Shown here: piece after piece, positions 46,515 to 54,799 of the stretch
How positions within the stretch are numbered: position 1 is the stretch's first letter
How the letters are laid out: each line of letters opens with the position of its first letter
Notes under the pieces: model-generated
Seen by the model: the letters and a program-made list of their open reading frames with translations, nothing else
What the model was told of the DNA's origin: nothing
Databases searched by the model: none
Made by a program: the position numbers and the translations under genes
Source of the DNA: Pseudomonas cannabina
Lineage (GTDB): Bacteria; Pseudomonadota; Gammaproteobacteria; Pseudomonadales; Pseudomonadaceae
DNA: 64,000 nt
Direction of reading: 5' to 3'
Assembly: GCF_900100365.1 (NCBI RefSeq)
Contig: NZ_FNKU01000002.1
Coordinates: 119,966-183,965, forward strand

Positions 46515-47375
46515 TTAGTCTTCGAACTGACCGAAAGCTTTTTGCAGTTGACGGTTCCTGGCCGAGCGCTCATCGAGGCGATCACCGTATTTCTCCGCGA
46601 CGGCGGATACGATGAGATTCAAAAGGCAAGCCAGTGGTGCTGTGGAGTCCCAAAACTGCCCCACATCGGTTTTCAGTTGAAGCAGGTCAAGCGGATAATC
46701 CCTGGCCCAGGGGCATTGCAGATCTGTGATCAGCGCCAGTGGCAGGTTGTTGTCTACCGCCACTTTGCAGAAGGTGCGGGTCATTCTCGAATAGGCCCGG
46801 CAATCCGAAATAATCGCATAGGGATTTTCGAACCCGGAGTTTAGGGATTCCGCGTATGTCCCAGACAGGCCATCGACGTAATAGACCTTGGGCCGGATGT
46901 ATTCCAGGTGGCTATGAAACGTTGTGAGAGTCCCGCGAGTGGACTGAATTCCGACGATGAATACCGCATCAGCTTCATGGATGCGCTTCACGATATCGGT
47001 AAAGGTAGTGCTGCGGGCTAGCCCGTAAGCATGACGGAGAGCTTCAATCTCGCGATTCAAAGAACGGTCAAGTGCGTCGGCCTTAATGCTTTCGGCACGA
47101 AAGGCGCTGACACGGTCAGTTATGAGCCACGACGCCGACGGTTCACCGCTCAGACTCTTTTTAACATCATCGATGTTCCGGTAACCCAAGGATCGAAAAA
47201 AACGACCAACAGAAACACCACTGGTGGAGGTCTGCTTCGCAATGCTATCGGCGGACTCAAACGGAAGTCGCTCCGGGTTACCCAACAGGTAGCTAGCAAT
47301 ACGCTTACCAGTGGGGCTCATCCGAGAGGTGTTTTGCTCCAACAGTTGTAGAAAGCTATTCTTTTCAGTGGCCAT
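46515..47375 (-). CDS. RpiR/MurR-type regulator of the ddp operon
   Basis: 286 residues. An N-terminal HTH_6 domain (RMSPTGKRIASYLLGNPERLPFES...STSGVSVGRFFRSLGY) is followed by a SIS sugar-phosphate-binding domain (DAVFIVGIQSTRGTLTTFHSHLEYI, then AIISDCRAYSRMTRTFCKVA). RpiR-family proteins sense phosphosugars, for example MurR with MurNAc-6-P, so control by a peptidoglycan-derived signal is plausible. It lies five bases upstream of ddpX. Confidence 0.87.
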   Translation of the reverse strand: MATEKNSFLQLLEQNTSRMSPTGKRIASYLLGNPERLPFESADSIAKQTSTSGVSVGRFFRSLGYRNIDDVKKSLSGEPSASWLITDRVSAFRAESIKADALDRSLNREIEALRHAYGLARSTTFTDIVKRIHEADAVFIVGIQSTRGTLTTFHSHLEYIRPKVYYVDGLSGTYAESLNSGFENPYAIISDCRAYSRMTRTFCKVAVDNNLPLALITDLQCPWARDYPLDLLQLKTDVGQFWDSTAPLACLLNLIVSAVAEKYGDRLDERSARNRQLQKAFGQFED

Positions 47376-47721
47376 GACTTAATCCTTTATGCGACCCGTT
47401 AAATCCATTTCATAAAAACCACCACGTCATCAATCTAACATTGGCTTTCGCGAAGATGCAAGCTTGGCTGTCAAATCCGATTCAGCTGCTTACAAAGCAT
47501 GACAACATGCATGCCATATGCGGCGGCGTGCGATTCAGGTGAAGTCCCCCTCTCAAGACACGTTCGTACATTTTCAAATGTAGGTCCTGGCCATTTCGGA
47601 TGGCTCGCCTCAACCAACGAACAGCCTTAGAGGCTGTTTTCCGAAATCGCGTGGCTTCTTGCGAAAATGCATTCAAACACATAAAATGACTTCATTGAAT
47701 GCAATTTCATGAGGTGATGTT
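47376..47721. other. Intergenic stretch with a 52-bp repeat
   Basis: Holds the rpiR promoter side and, at 47585-47636, a 52-bp stretch that recurs with three mismatches at 57715-57766, where it includes the end of nikB. The rest shows no gene I can support. The vapB ribosome site (GAGGTGATG) lies at its right end. Confidence 0.6.
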
Positions 47722-47976
47722 ATGGCAATGCTGACAGTACGGAACTTGCCCGACGATGTACACCGCGCGCTACGAGTGCGGGCCGCCCAACACGGGCACA
47801 GCACCGAGGCCGAAGTCCGCGAGATTCTGGCGATCGCAGTCAAGCCGGAGACGCGCGTTCGCCTAGGTGAAGCCTTGGCGGCATTGGGTCGCAAGATCGG
47901 CCTGACGAACGAAGATTTCGAGGTCTTCAACCAAGTGCGAGACAAGACGCCGGCCGAGCCGCTGAGGTTTGAATGA
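47722..47976 (+). CDS. vapB: VapB/FitA-type antitoxin (StbC)
   Basis: 84 residues. The ribbon-helix-helix start MLTVRNLPDDVHRALRVRAAQHGHSTEAEVREIL is typical of FitA/StbC antitoxins. It overlaps vapC by four bases. On P. syringae plasmids this pair is annotated stbC-stbB and contributes to stable inheritance. Confidence 0.88.
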   Translation: MAMLTVRNLPDDVHRALRVRAAQHGHSTEAEVREILAIAVKPETRVRLGEALAALGRKIGLTNEDFEVFNQVRDKTPAEPLRFE

Positions 47977-48389
47977 TCGTCCTCGATACCAACGTCGTTT
48001 CCGAGGCGATGAAGCCCGAGTCCCACTTGGCCGTGCGGGCCTGGCTGAACGATCAAGCCGCCGAAACGCTATACCTGTCCAGCGTGACGCTGGCCGAGCT
48101 GCTGTTTGGCATCGGGGCGCTCCCGGCCGGCAAGCGCAAGGATATGCTGGCGCAGGCCCTTGACGGTCTAATGGGGCTGTTCAGGGATCGGGTGCTGCCA
48201 TTCGATATCGATGCAGCACGGCGCTATGCCGATCTGGCCGTGACGGCAAAAACCTGCGGTCGAGGATTCCCGACACCTGACGCCTACATCGCAGCGATTG
48301 CGGCATCGCGAGGTTTCATCGTGGCGTCACGCGACACTGCACCCTATGAGGCGGTCGGTGTATCCGTCATCAATCCGTGGGAAGTGTGA
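47973..48389 (+). CDS. vapC: VapC PIN-domain toxin (StbB)
   Basis: 138 residues. The PIN domain starts MIVLDTNVVSE (Asp5), with further acidic residues in SSVTLAELLFG and TPDAYIAAIA, and ends ASRDTAPYEAVGVSVINPW. An RNase toxin held by the antitoxin encoded just before. Intact. Confidence 0.9.
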   Translation: MIVLDTNVVSEAMKPESHLAVRAWLNDQAAETLYLSSVTLAELLFGIGALPAGKRKDMLAQALDGLMGLFRDRVLPFDIDAARRYADLAVTAKTCGRGFPTPDAYIAAIAASRGFIVASRDTAPYEAVGVSVINPWEV

Positions 48390-48403
48390 GGGATCAATAA
48401 AAA

Positions 48404-48569
48404 ATGAAGGGCTTACTCGAAAGCTTTGGCATCGCGTTGTGCGGTTTGGCCACGTCAATCTTGGTAGCGCTCGCCAACGTCGTTGTCGCCCGCATGACGG
48501 GCTTTGACTTCTTCTCCATATGGGTGCCTTGCACACCAGCTTCGCCGCCGCATCAGGGTACTACTTAGG
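48404..48569 (+). pseudogene. Broken small membrane-protein gene
   Basis: An ATG at 48404 starts MKGLLESFGIALCGLATSIL, continuing with a hydrophobic segment. The frame is lost near 48523: another frame continues GALHTSFAAASGYYLG until mobile-element DNA begins at 48570. It lies just after vapBC. A frameshifted and 3'-truncated gene. Confidence 0.55.
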
Positions 48570-49203
48570 TGTAACGACCTGCAATCGAAATGGCCCGGAC
48601 CTGCAATCATCGCGTTTTTCGACCGGGATTAATTGCGTCTATCCGGCACCGCGAACCAGCATTGACTGCAAACGAACCTGCATCCACCCACTTCGACCTG
48701 CAATCGAGAGCGGCCGACCAGGATTAAATGCGACTGAAAACCGATGATTTTAGCGGGGTTTACGCGGATGCACTCGGCTTAGTGCACTTTCTGTTTCATT
48801 GCTCCGCACCCTGTACTGCGATCACACGATTCAGTCCGGTAGCCCGGTAGCGCTGCTGTTGGAAGCTCCAACCTCTTACCTCCGTAAGGTGCCATCGTCA
48901 AGTTTGTCTCTTTAGACTCTAGAATTTGTGAACGTACTGTATCAAAAATTAAAAACCGCCCTATTGAGACGCAAAAAGCGTCTCGGCCATACGTCTCACA
49001 AGGGTGTGCTCAAATGAGTCATAAGCGGCGAGCGATCACTCGCAAATAATTCCGGTTCATGACAATCGATTGCAGGTCGAACCAGATGAACGCAGGTTCA
49101 TTCGCAAATAATCCCGGTTTGCTGGCTCGGATAGATGCAATCAATCCTGGTCGAAAAACGCGATGATTGCAGGTCCGGGCCATTTCGATTGCAGGCCGCT
49201 ACA
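48570..49203. mobile_element. 634-bp remnant with long inverted ends
   Basis: Both ends carry the same sequence in opposite orientation, starting TGTARCGRCCTGCAATCG and continuing for ~60 near-identical bases, then ~100 weaker ones with repeated GGGATTAATTGCG-like units. Such multiple internal repeats near the ends recall transposase-binding sites of IS21-type elements. The ~300-bp centre holds no credible gene, so this is an internally deleted element. A third, more distant copy of the end lies at 52680-52860. No target duplication is seen. Confidence 0.6.
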
Positions 49204-49497
49204 ACTAGCACGCCATCGGCTTTCAGTTGTGAGATGGCCTCGCGCACGACCGAGCGGCTGACACCGAGCTGATCAGCCAGCTCATGTTCTGTTGGCATCT
49301 TCGAGTCTGCTGGGAGCCCCCCACTCGCTATTTCTTTGCGTATCGTTGAAACGACACCTTCAACTAGGGAGACGCTGATTTATTCTAAAACCCAGCTGTT
49401 GCCCCCAGATAAATCAAGGCCTCCAGAGCGTTGCAGGGACGAAAAATCGAATAAATCAGCGCCTCCCTAGGGATTGAGGTCGTGAGAAGCTGAGCAT
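49204..49497 (-). pseudogene. FadR-type gntR gene, cut by a 99-bp MITE and truncated at its 3' end
   Basis: An ATG at 49497 starts MLSFSRPQSL. Removal of the MITE (49368-49466) and one CTAG continues the frame as VEGVVSTIRKEIASGGLPADSKMPTEHELADQ... through the HTH (VSRSVVREAISQL) to ADGVLVV, where the inverted-end remnant begins at 49203. The ligand-binding domain is missing. Two successive events have destroyed the gene. Confidence 0.75.
49368..49466. mobile_element. 99-bp MITE, copy A
   Basis: Inverted ends GGAGACGCTGATTTATTC / GAATAAATCAGCGCCTCC, with CTAG at 49364-49367 and 49467-49470. The first ten bases match the ends of the 1209-bp IS5-family element, so this is probably a non-autonomous relative moved by its transposase. 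Confidence 0.88.
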
Positions 49498-49512
49498 AAT
49501 GTTTTTGTCCTG

Positions 49513-49523
49513 TTGTCTGACAA
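49513..49523. promoter_or_regulatory. Palindrome TTGTCTGACAA upstream of the broken gntR
   Basis: A near-perfect palindrome of the TTGTC-N-GACAA type bound by FadR-subfamily GntR proteins, 16 bases upstream of the gntR start. Probably the autoregulatory operator of the disrupted gene. Confidence 0.5.
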
Positions 49524-49665
49524 TAAGGCTAAAGAACATAGGATCCAATTGCGACTTTTACCGACGAATGGCAGCTGGCTAGATTCAGTGGATACGTGTC
49601 AGGAGCGCACTGTCATCCAGCATGGAGCTTAGAGGCCGAGCGCTCCAAGCACGTCCTAAACCTTA

Positions 49666-50537
49666 GGAAGGTCTGAAGTAGCCGGATGTTTTCCGGCTAC
49701 CGAGTCTTCAGCACTTTTCAAAAAACGATGCATGTCGAAATTTGCTCAATTATCTTCGCTTTTCAGCTCTTTCGGCCGCTGCAAAGCCTTTTGCGGTAAC
49801 CATTTCCTGCATTACACGCGCACCCTCTCCTGCGCTCGCCAACAAATGTCGGCGGGCCATCCACAAGTTTGACAGGGCGAACAACGTCACTATCTGCGCG
49901 GTGTTCTTGGCCAAGCCCCGAAAGCGCACTTTTTCATAGCCAAACTGGCGTTTGATTACCCGAAACGGATGCTCGACCTTGGCGCGAACCTGGGCCTTGG
50001 CCTTCTCGATTTTGCGGATCGCCTTGTACAAAACACTGCGTTTTCCGTGCTTTTTGTAAGTGCTGCGGCGGGCGGCAATCTGCCAAATGACCTTGCGCCC
50101 AGCATGTTCTTCGCGCTTCTCAACCCCGGTGTAACCTGCGTCGGCGCAGACTACGTTTTCCTCGCCGTGCAGCAGTTTGGCAACCTGCGTGACGTCTGCC
50201 ACATTGGCCGCTGTTACTACCACGCTGTGCACCAGGCCTGACTCGTCGTCGGCGCCGATGTGAGCCTTGGCGCCGAAATAGTACTGGTTACCTTTCTTGG
50301 TTTGATGCATCTCAGGGTCGCGTTTGCCATCTTTGTTCTTGGTCGAACTGGGCGCGTGAATCAGCGTGGCATCGACGAGGGTGCCTTGACGCAACGACAA
50401 CCCACGGTCGCCCAGATAACCATTAATTACGCCGAGAATTCCGGTCGCCAACTCGTGCTTTTCCAGCAGACGACGGAAGTTGAGAATGGTGGTTTCGTCT
50501 GGAAGGTGATCCTTCTCGATCACGTCATAGCGCGCCA
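49666..50537 (-). mobile_element. 5'-truncated IS5-family element of a second type
   Basis: The transposase end and a probable right terminus (CTTAGGAAGGTCTGAAG near 49664-49680) are present; the other end is lost. The truncation point at 50505-50537 is a 33-base stretch identical to part of nikB (57856-57888). Confidence 0.65.
49750..50523 (-). pseudogene. IS5-family transposase fragment
   Basis: 257 codons, with LPDETTILNFRRLLE, QGTLVDATLIHAP, CADAGYTGVEKREEH and the end KVEHPFRVIKRQFG. It lacks the ~85 N-terminal residues of the family. Similar to but clearly different from the 1209-bp element's transposase. The first residues (MIEKDH) derive from the nikB-like stretch and not from the IS. 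Confidence 0.85.
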
Positions 50538-50672
50538 GTGCTCAGTCTTGTTTTACCGTAAAGAATTAATTACCGCTGCCGAGAACATTACAGGTGAGCA
50601 GGTTACAACCCGGCTCGCATCCTGAGCAGCAAGCCACATGCGCTTTGACTGTAGTGACAGAGAAGCCTTGCG

Positions 50673-52622
50673 ATGCTGAAAAAACTACTGGGTGCCTTGC
50701 GCACCCTGATGTCCGTGCCCTCCGATAATCCTCGGCTGCTGCAAGCTCAATACATCGCATTGTCCCGACAACTGCCGCTGATGTACTTCGTGCTGTTGGT
50801 CAACACTTGGGCGCTTGCCTTTACCCATTGGGCAACTGCCCCGATGTGGCTGACGTTGCTGGTACCGACAGTCCTCACCATCGGGTGCGGCATTCGCGCG
50901 CGCAAATGGCTGCTTACGGTAAACAAGACGCCGCCAGTTTCAAGTAAGATTCTGGCGACACTGCGCGGCACCAATAGGCTGGTGGGTATCATCTCCGCCG
51001 CATTTGCGGCATGGTCTTTGTCGATGTACCCCTATGGCGATGCCTATACCCAGGCGCAAGTGGCGTTTTTCATGGGTATCACCGTGATTGTGTGCATTTT
51101 CTGCATGATGCATTTGCAATCTGCCGCCTTGATTACCGCAGTGATCGTCAACACAGCGTTCGTTATTTTCTTCGCCTCAACACACAACATCACGTTTATC
51201 GCCACGGCGGCAAGTATCGTGCTGGTATCAATCGGCATGCTGATCATTCTTCGCCATCAGTACCGCGACTTCACCAGCCTAGTGAACGCCCAGTTCAAGA
51301 CTGAACAACTGAGCAACGCGAACCTGTTGTTGGCCAATCGGGACAGCCTGACCGGCCTACCTAATCGTCGGCATTTTTTCCAGACACTGGATACGGCGAT
51401 GAACGAGGCACTGCTACAGCGGAGCGGGCTAGCGGTGGGTGTGCTGGATCTGGACGGGTTCAAGCCTGTCAACGACCTGTATGGCCATAGTGTCGGTGAC
51501 CGGCTGCTGATGCTGGTCGCTGAACGGCTGACAACTGCTGCGAGCGATACCGTGCACGTGTCTAGGCTGGGCGGTGACGAATTCGCGCTGGTAATCAAGG
51601 GCGACATCAGTAACGAGGCGTTACTGATGTTCGGCAAGCACCTTTGCACGTTGATGCATGAAAGTTTTGAACTCTCGGAAATACCGATCCAGATCGGCGC
51701 GACCTTGGGTTTCGCGACGTTTCCGGCTACCGCCGACAATGCCGCCCAACTGTATGAATACGCAGATTATGCCCTTTATCAAGGGAAGAATCACAACCCC
51801 GGGTCCACTTGCCTGTTTTCGGCCAGTCACCGTGAACAACTTAATGCCGATGGCGTAACCGAGCAGGCATTGCGTCGGGCGAACCTGGAGACGGAGTTTC
51901 ACGTCTTGTTTCAGCCGATCATTGAAAGCTGCACACGCGAAACAGTGGCTTTCGAGGCGCTGGCACGCTGGAACAGTCCAGAACTCGGCGCGGTATCGCC
52001 TGCGCATTTCATTCCGATTGCCGAGCGGATCGGCATGATCAACGAGCTGACCGCCCCTTTGTTGACGCAGGCACTACAGCGAGCATTGTCCTGGCCGTCG
52101 CCGATCAGGCTGTCGTTCAATTTGTCGGCCCATGACTGCGCGACCTGGGAAAGCGTCAAGAGAATTGTCGAGATAATAGAGAACAGTGGTTTTGACGCCT
52201 CACGACTTGATCTGGAAATCACTGAAACGGCCGTCATGCAGGACATCGGGCAGGTTCAACAGGCGATTGCCCAGTTTCGCCAGCTAGGTTGCGGTATCTC
52301 CCTTGACGATTTTGGCACCGGTTACTCCAGTCTCAGTCAGTTGCACGCCCTAGCGCTGACCAAACTGAAGATTGCTCGCAGTTTTGTGACGGGCGTGCAT
52401 GACAATCCGACCAGTTACAAGATCGTCAAGTCGCTGGTAGCCCTGAGCCTGGACATGTCGTTGGACTGCGTGATCGAGGGTGTCGAGACGCAGGACGAGC
52501 GGAATATGCTGACGAGTCTGGGGTGCACAATGGTGCAAGGCAACTTCTACAGTCCACCGATAACGTTCGACGAGACACTGGTGTGGATTGAGACGCCAGA
52601 TGACGAGTGCACGTTCGGTTAG
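50673..52622 (+). CDS. Membrane-bound GGDEF-EAL c-di-GMP protein
   Basis: 649 residues. About five or six membrane segments lie in the first ~190 residues. The GGDEF motif at 300-304 is complete, but no RxxD inhibitory site is seen five residues before it. The EAL domain has the motif at 428-430 (FEALARW), LEITETAVMQD, DDFGTGYSSLSQL and EGVETQDE, while the usual KID reads KIA. It could make and/or degrade c-di-GMP, which controls exopolysaccharide and motility. It stands alone between mobile-element fragments. Confidence 0.88.
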   Translation: MLKKLLGALRTLMSVPSDNPRLLQAQYIALSRQLPLMYFVLLVNTWALAFTHWATAPMWLTLLVPTVLTIGCGIRARKWLLTVNKTPPVSSKILATLRGTNRLVGIISAAFAAWSLSMYPYGDAYTQAQVAFFMGITVIVCIFCMMHLQSAALITAVIVNTAFVIFFASTHNITFIATAASIVLVSIGMLIILRHQYRDFTSLVNAQFKTEQLSNANLLLANRDSLTGLPNRRHFFQTLDTAMNEALLQRSGLAVGVLDLDGFKPVNDLYGHSVGDRLLMLVAERLTTAASDTVHVSRLGGDEFALVIKGDISNEALLMFGKHLCTLMHESFELSEIPIQIGATLGFATFPATADNAAQLYEYADYALYQGKNHNPGSTCLFSASHREQLNADGVTEQALRRANLETEFHVLFQPIIESCTRETVAFEALARWNSPELGAVSPAHFIPIAERIGMINELTAPLLTQALQRALSWPSPIRLSFNLSAHDCATWESVKRIVEIIENSGFDASRLDLEITETAVMQDIGQVQQAIAQFRQLGCGISLDDFGTGYSSLSQLHALALTKLKIARSFVTGVHDNPTSYKIVKSLVALSLDMSLDCVIEGVETQDERNMLTSLGCTMVQGNFYSPPITFDETLVWIETPDDECTFG

Positions 52623-53109
52623 CCGGACTCGCTCAACGTCTGTCTTCCCTAAACAGTCGCATTAATTGCCCTCAGCCGTCGCAGCTATTTCGAAAATTTA
52701 AAACAGCCGATTGAGGCCTTCGCCAATCAGATGTCGCATTTATTTCAGAAACCGACACTGGTCGCAAATACCATGAGCTGAGTGGCACATAATCCGAGCC
52801 AGCGGCTACTGATAGTCGCAATTAATGTGAGCCAGCTGTTTTCGATTGCAAGCCGCTACACGTACCGTTTATCCGGATCAATTGCGCAACTGCGGTCGAA
52901 CTCGTGTTGAACTCCGGCCAAACTCGACCTACTCCGAAACTGCCCCTTTCCAGCCTTTCCGGAGGGGGGTAAAAAGGTTCCACGATATGCGATTTGCGCC
53001 TCAGGGCAGCCGCCGGACACGGGCTTTTAAACAGCGCCAACCGGTAAATTGCGATCCCCCAAACCCCGCCCAGGCGGGGTTTTTTATTGGGCGAAGCACA
53101 AGGAGACCA
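52623..53109. other. Gap with a mobile-element end and phage-derived leader DNA
   Basis: 52680-52860 holds a diverged copy of the inverted end found at 48570/49203, ending GCAAGCCGCTACA. From ~52861 onwards the DNA is the phage-like leader found upstream of P. syringae lscB/lscC genes, with a GC-rich hairpin (CCCCGCCCAGGCGGGG near 53064-53079). I see no gene in it. Confidence 0.6.
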
Positions 53110-53301
53110 ATGCAAATGTTGAAAGACTACCGATGCGGGCAGTGCAAGAAGCTGCTGGCTCGCATCGGTGACTACACCGAACTCCAGATCAAGTGCTCCC
53201 GCTGCGGGACGTTGAATCATGTGAAGGCCGTGAGCCTTGAGTCATCGCCTTTGAGCGACAGAGGTACAGCAGCGTCGCTGCTGCCTCTCAAAGCTATTTA
53301 A
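53110..53301 (+). CDS. Com-like zinc-finger protein (phage-derived)
   Basis: 63 residues, AAGGAG upstream. The two pairs CGQC and CSRC (in DYRCGQCKKLLARIGDYTELQIKCSRCGTLNH) match Com of phage Mu, which activates mom translation. In P. syringae the upstream regions of lscB and lscC are known to be phage-associated promoter DNA, and this ORF ends 11 bases before the levansucrase start. Whether it is made or has a role is not visible. Confidence 0.75.
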   Translation: MQMLKDYRCGQCKKLLARIGDYTELQIKCSRCGTLNHVKAVSLESSPLSDRGTAASLLPLKAI

Positions 53302-53312
53302 AGGTATCAATT

Positions 53313-54711
53313 ATGTCCACTAGCAGCTCTGCTGTAAGCCAGCTCAAAAATAGTCCTCTAGGGAGGCGCTGATTTATTCGATTTTTCGTCCCTGCAACGC
53401 TCTGGAGGCCTTGATTTATCTGGGGGCAACAGCTGGGTTTTAGAATAAATCAGCGTCTCCCTAGCAGGTAACATCAACTACGAACCCACTGTCTGGTCCC
53501 GCGCCGATGCGCTGAAGGTCAATGAAAATGACCCGACCACCACGCAGCCACTGGTCAGTGCGGACTTTCCGGTCATGAGTGATACGGTATTCATCTGGGA
53601 TACCATGCCGCTGCGCGAGCTGGATGGCACGGTGGTTTCGGTCAACGGCTGGTCGGTTATCCTGACCCTGACGGCTGACCGTCACCCCAATGATCCGCAA
53701 TACCTCGACGCCAATGGCCGTTATGACATCAAGCGTGACTGGGAAGATCGTCATGGCCGCGCACGCATGTGCTACTGGTACTCGCGTACCGGCAAGGACT
53801 GGATCTTTGGTGGTCGTGTAATGGCCGAGGGGGTATCGCCCACCACTCGAAAGTGGGCGGGCACACCCATACTGTTGAATGACAAAGGCGATATTGATCT
53901 TTATTACACCTGCGTCACACCCGGCGCAGCGATCGCCAAAGTACGTGGCCGTATTGTGACGTCCGATCAGGGCGTGGAGTTGAAAGACTTTACCCAGGTC
54001 AAAAAACTGTTCGAGGCCGACGGAACGTATTATCAAACCGAAGCGCAGAACTCGAGCTGGAACTTTCGCGATCCCAGTCCGTTCATTGATCCTAATGACG
54101 GCAAGTTGTACATGGTGTTTGAAGGCAATGTCGCCGGTGAACGCGGCTCGCACACAGTAGGGGCTGCCGAACTTGGCCCTGTGCCGCCGGGTCATGAAGA
54201 CGTGGGGGGTGCCAGATTCCAAGTGGGTTGTATCGGTCTGGCGGTTGCAAAAGATCTCAGTGGCGAAGAGTGGGAAATACTTCCGCCATTGGTGACGGCC
54301 GTCGGCGTGAACGATCAGACCGAGCGCCCGCACTATGTCTTTCAAGACGGCAAGTATTACTTGTTCACCATCAGTCACAAGTTTACGTATGCCGAAGGTC
54401 TTACAGGGCCAGACGGTGTCTACGGTTTTGTCGGCGAACATTTGTTCGGTCCGTACCGGCCAATGAACGCTTCCGGCCTGGTGCTCGGCAATCCGCCCGA
54501 GCAGCCTTTCCAGACGTATTCGCACTGCGTCATGCCGAACGGTCTGGTGACTTCGTTCATCGACAGCGTGCCCACCGAAGGCGAGGATTATCGTATCGGC
54601 GGGACCGAAGCGCCGACGGTGAGAATCCTCTTGAAAGGGGATCGCTCGTTCGTGCAGGAAGAATATGACTACGGTTATATTCCTGCGATGAAAGACGTGC
54701 AACTGAGCTGA
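53313..54711 (+). pseudogene. lsc: Levansucrase gene (lscB/lscC type) interrupted by a 99-bp MITE
   Basis: The ATG at 53313 begins MSTSSSAVSQLKNSPL. Removing 53362-53460 and one CTAG joins this to [11 protein letters not shown] and gives exactly 431 residues, the length of LscB/LscC. All catalytic GH68 residues are present in the rest: Asp62 (VFIWDTMPL), the Asp in FRDPSPF, the Glu in TERPHYVF. The MITE adds 103 bases and puts a stop four codons after the insertion (LGRR, stop). An internal ATG (codon 54, 53575) precedes Asp62 and could start a shortened protein, though no ribosome site is evident there. Levansucrase makes extracellular levan from sucrose. Confidence 0.92.
53362..53460. mobile_element. 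99-bp MITE, copy B
   Basis: Reverse orientation of copy A (GGAGGCGCTGATTTATTC ... GAATAAATCAGCGTCTCC), flanked by CTAG at 53358-53361 and 53461-53464, inside codons 16-17 of the levansucrase gene. Apparently the same sequence as copy A, so a recent transposition. Confidence 0.9.
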
Positions 54712-54799
54712 CAGGCCGCTCCCATACGATGCCTGAAGAACGCCTGTGAGAGCAGGCGTTCTTCGTTCACTCAGAACCCTTTACAAAGGAGATACCGCA

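Noticed and set aside
53575..54711. Levansucrase as an intact gene from the ATG at 53575
   Set aside because: The upstream 53 codons are present on the other side of the MITE and restore the exact family length, so this ATG is internal.
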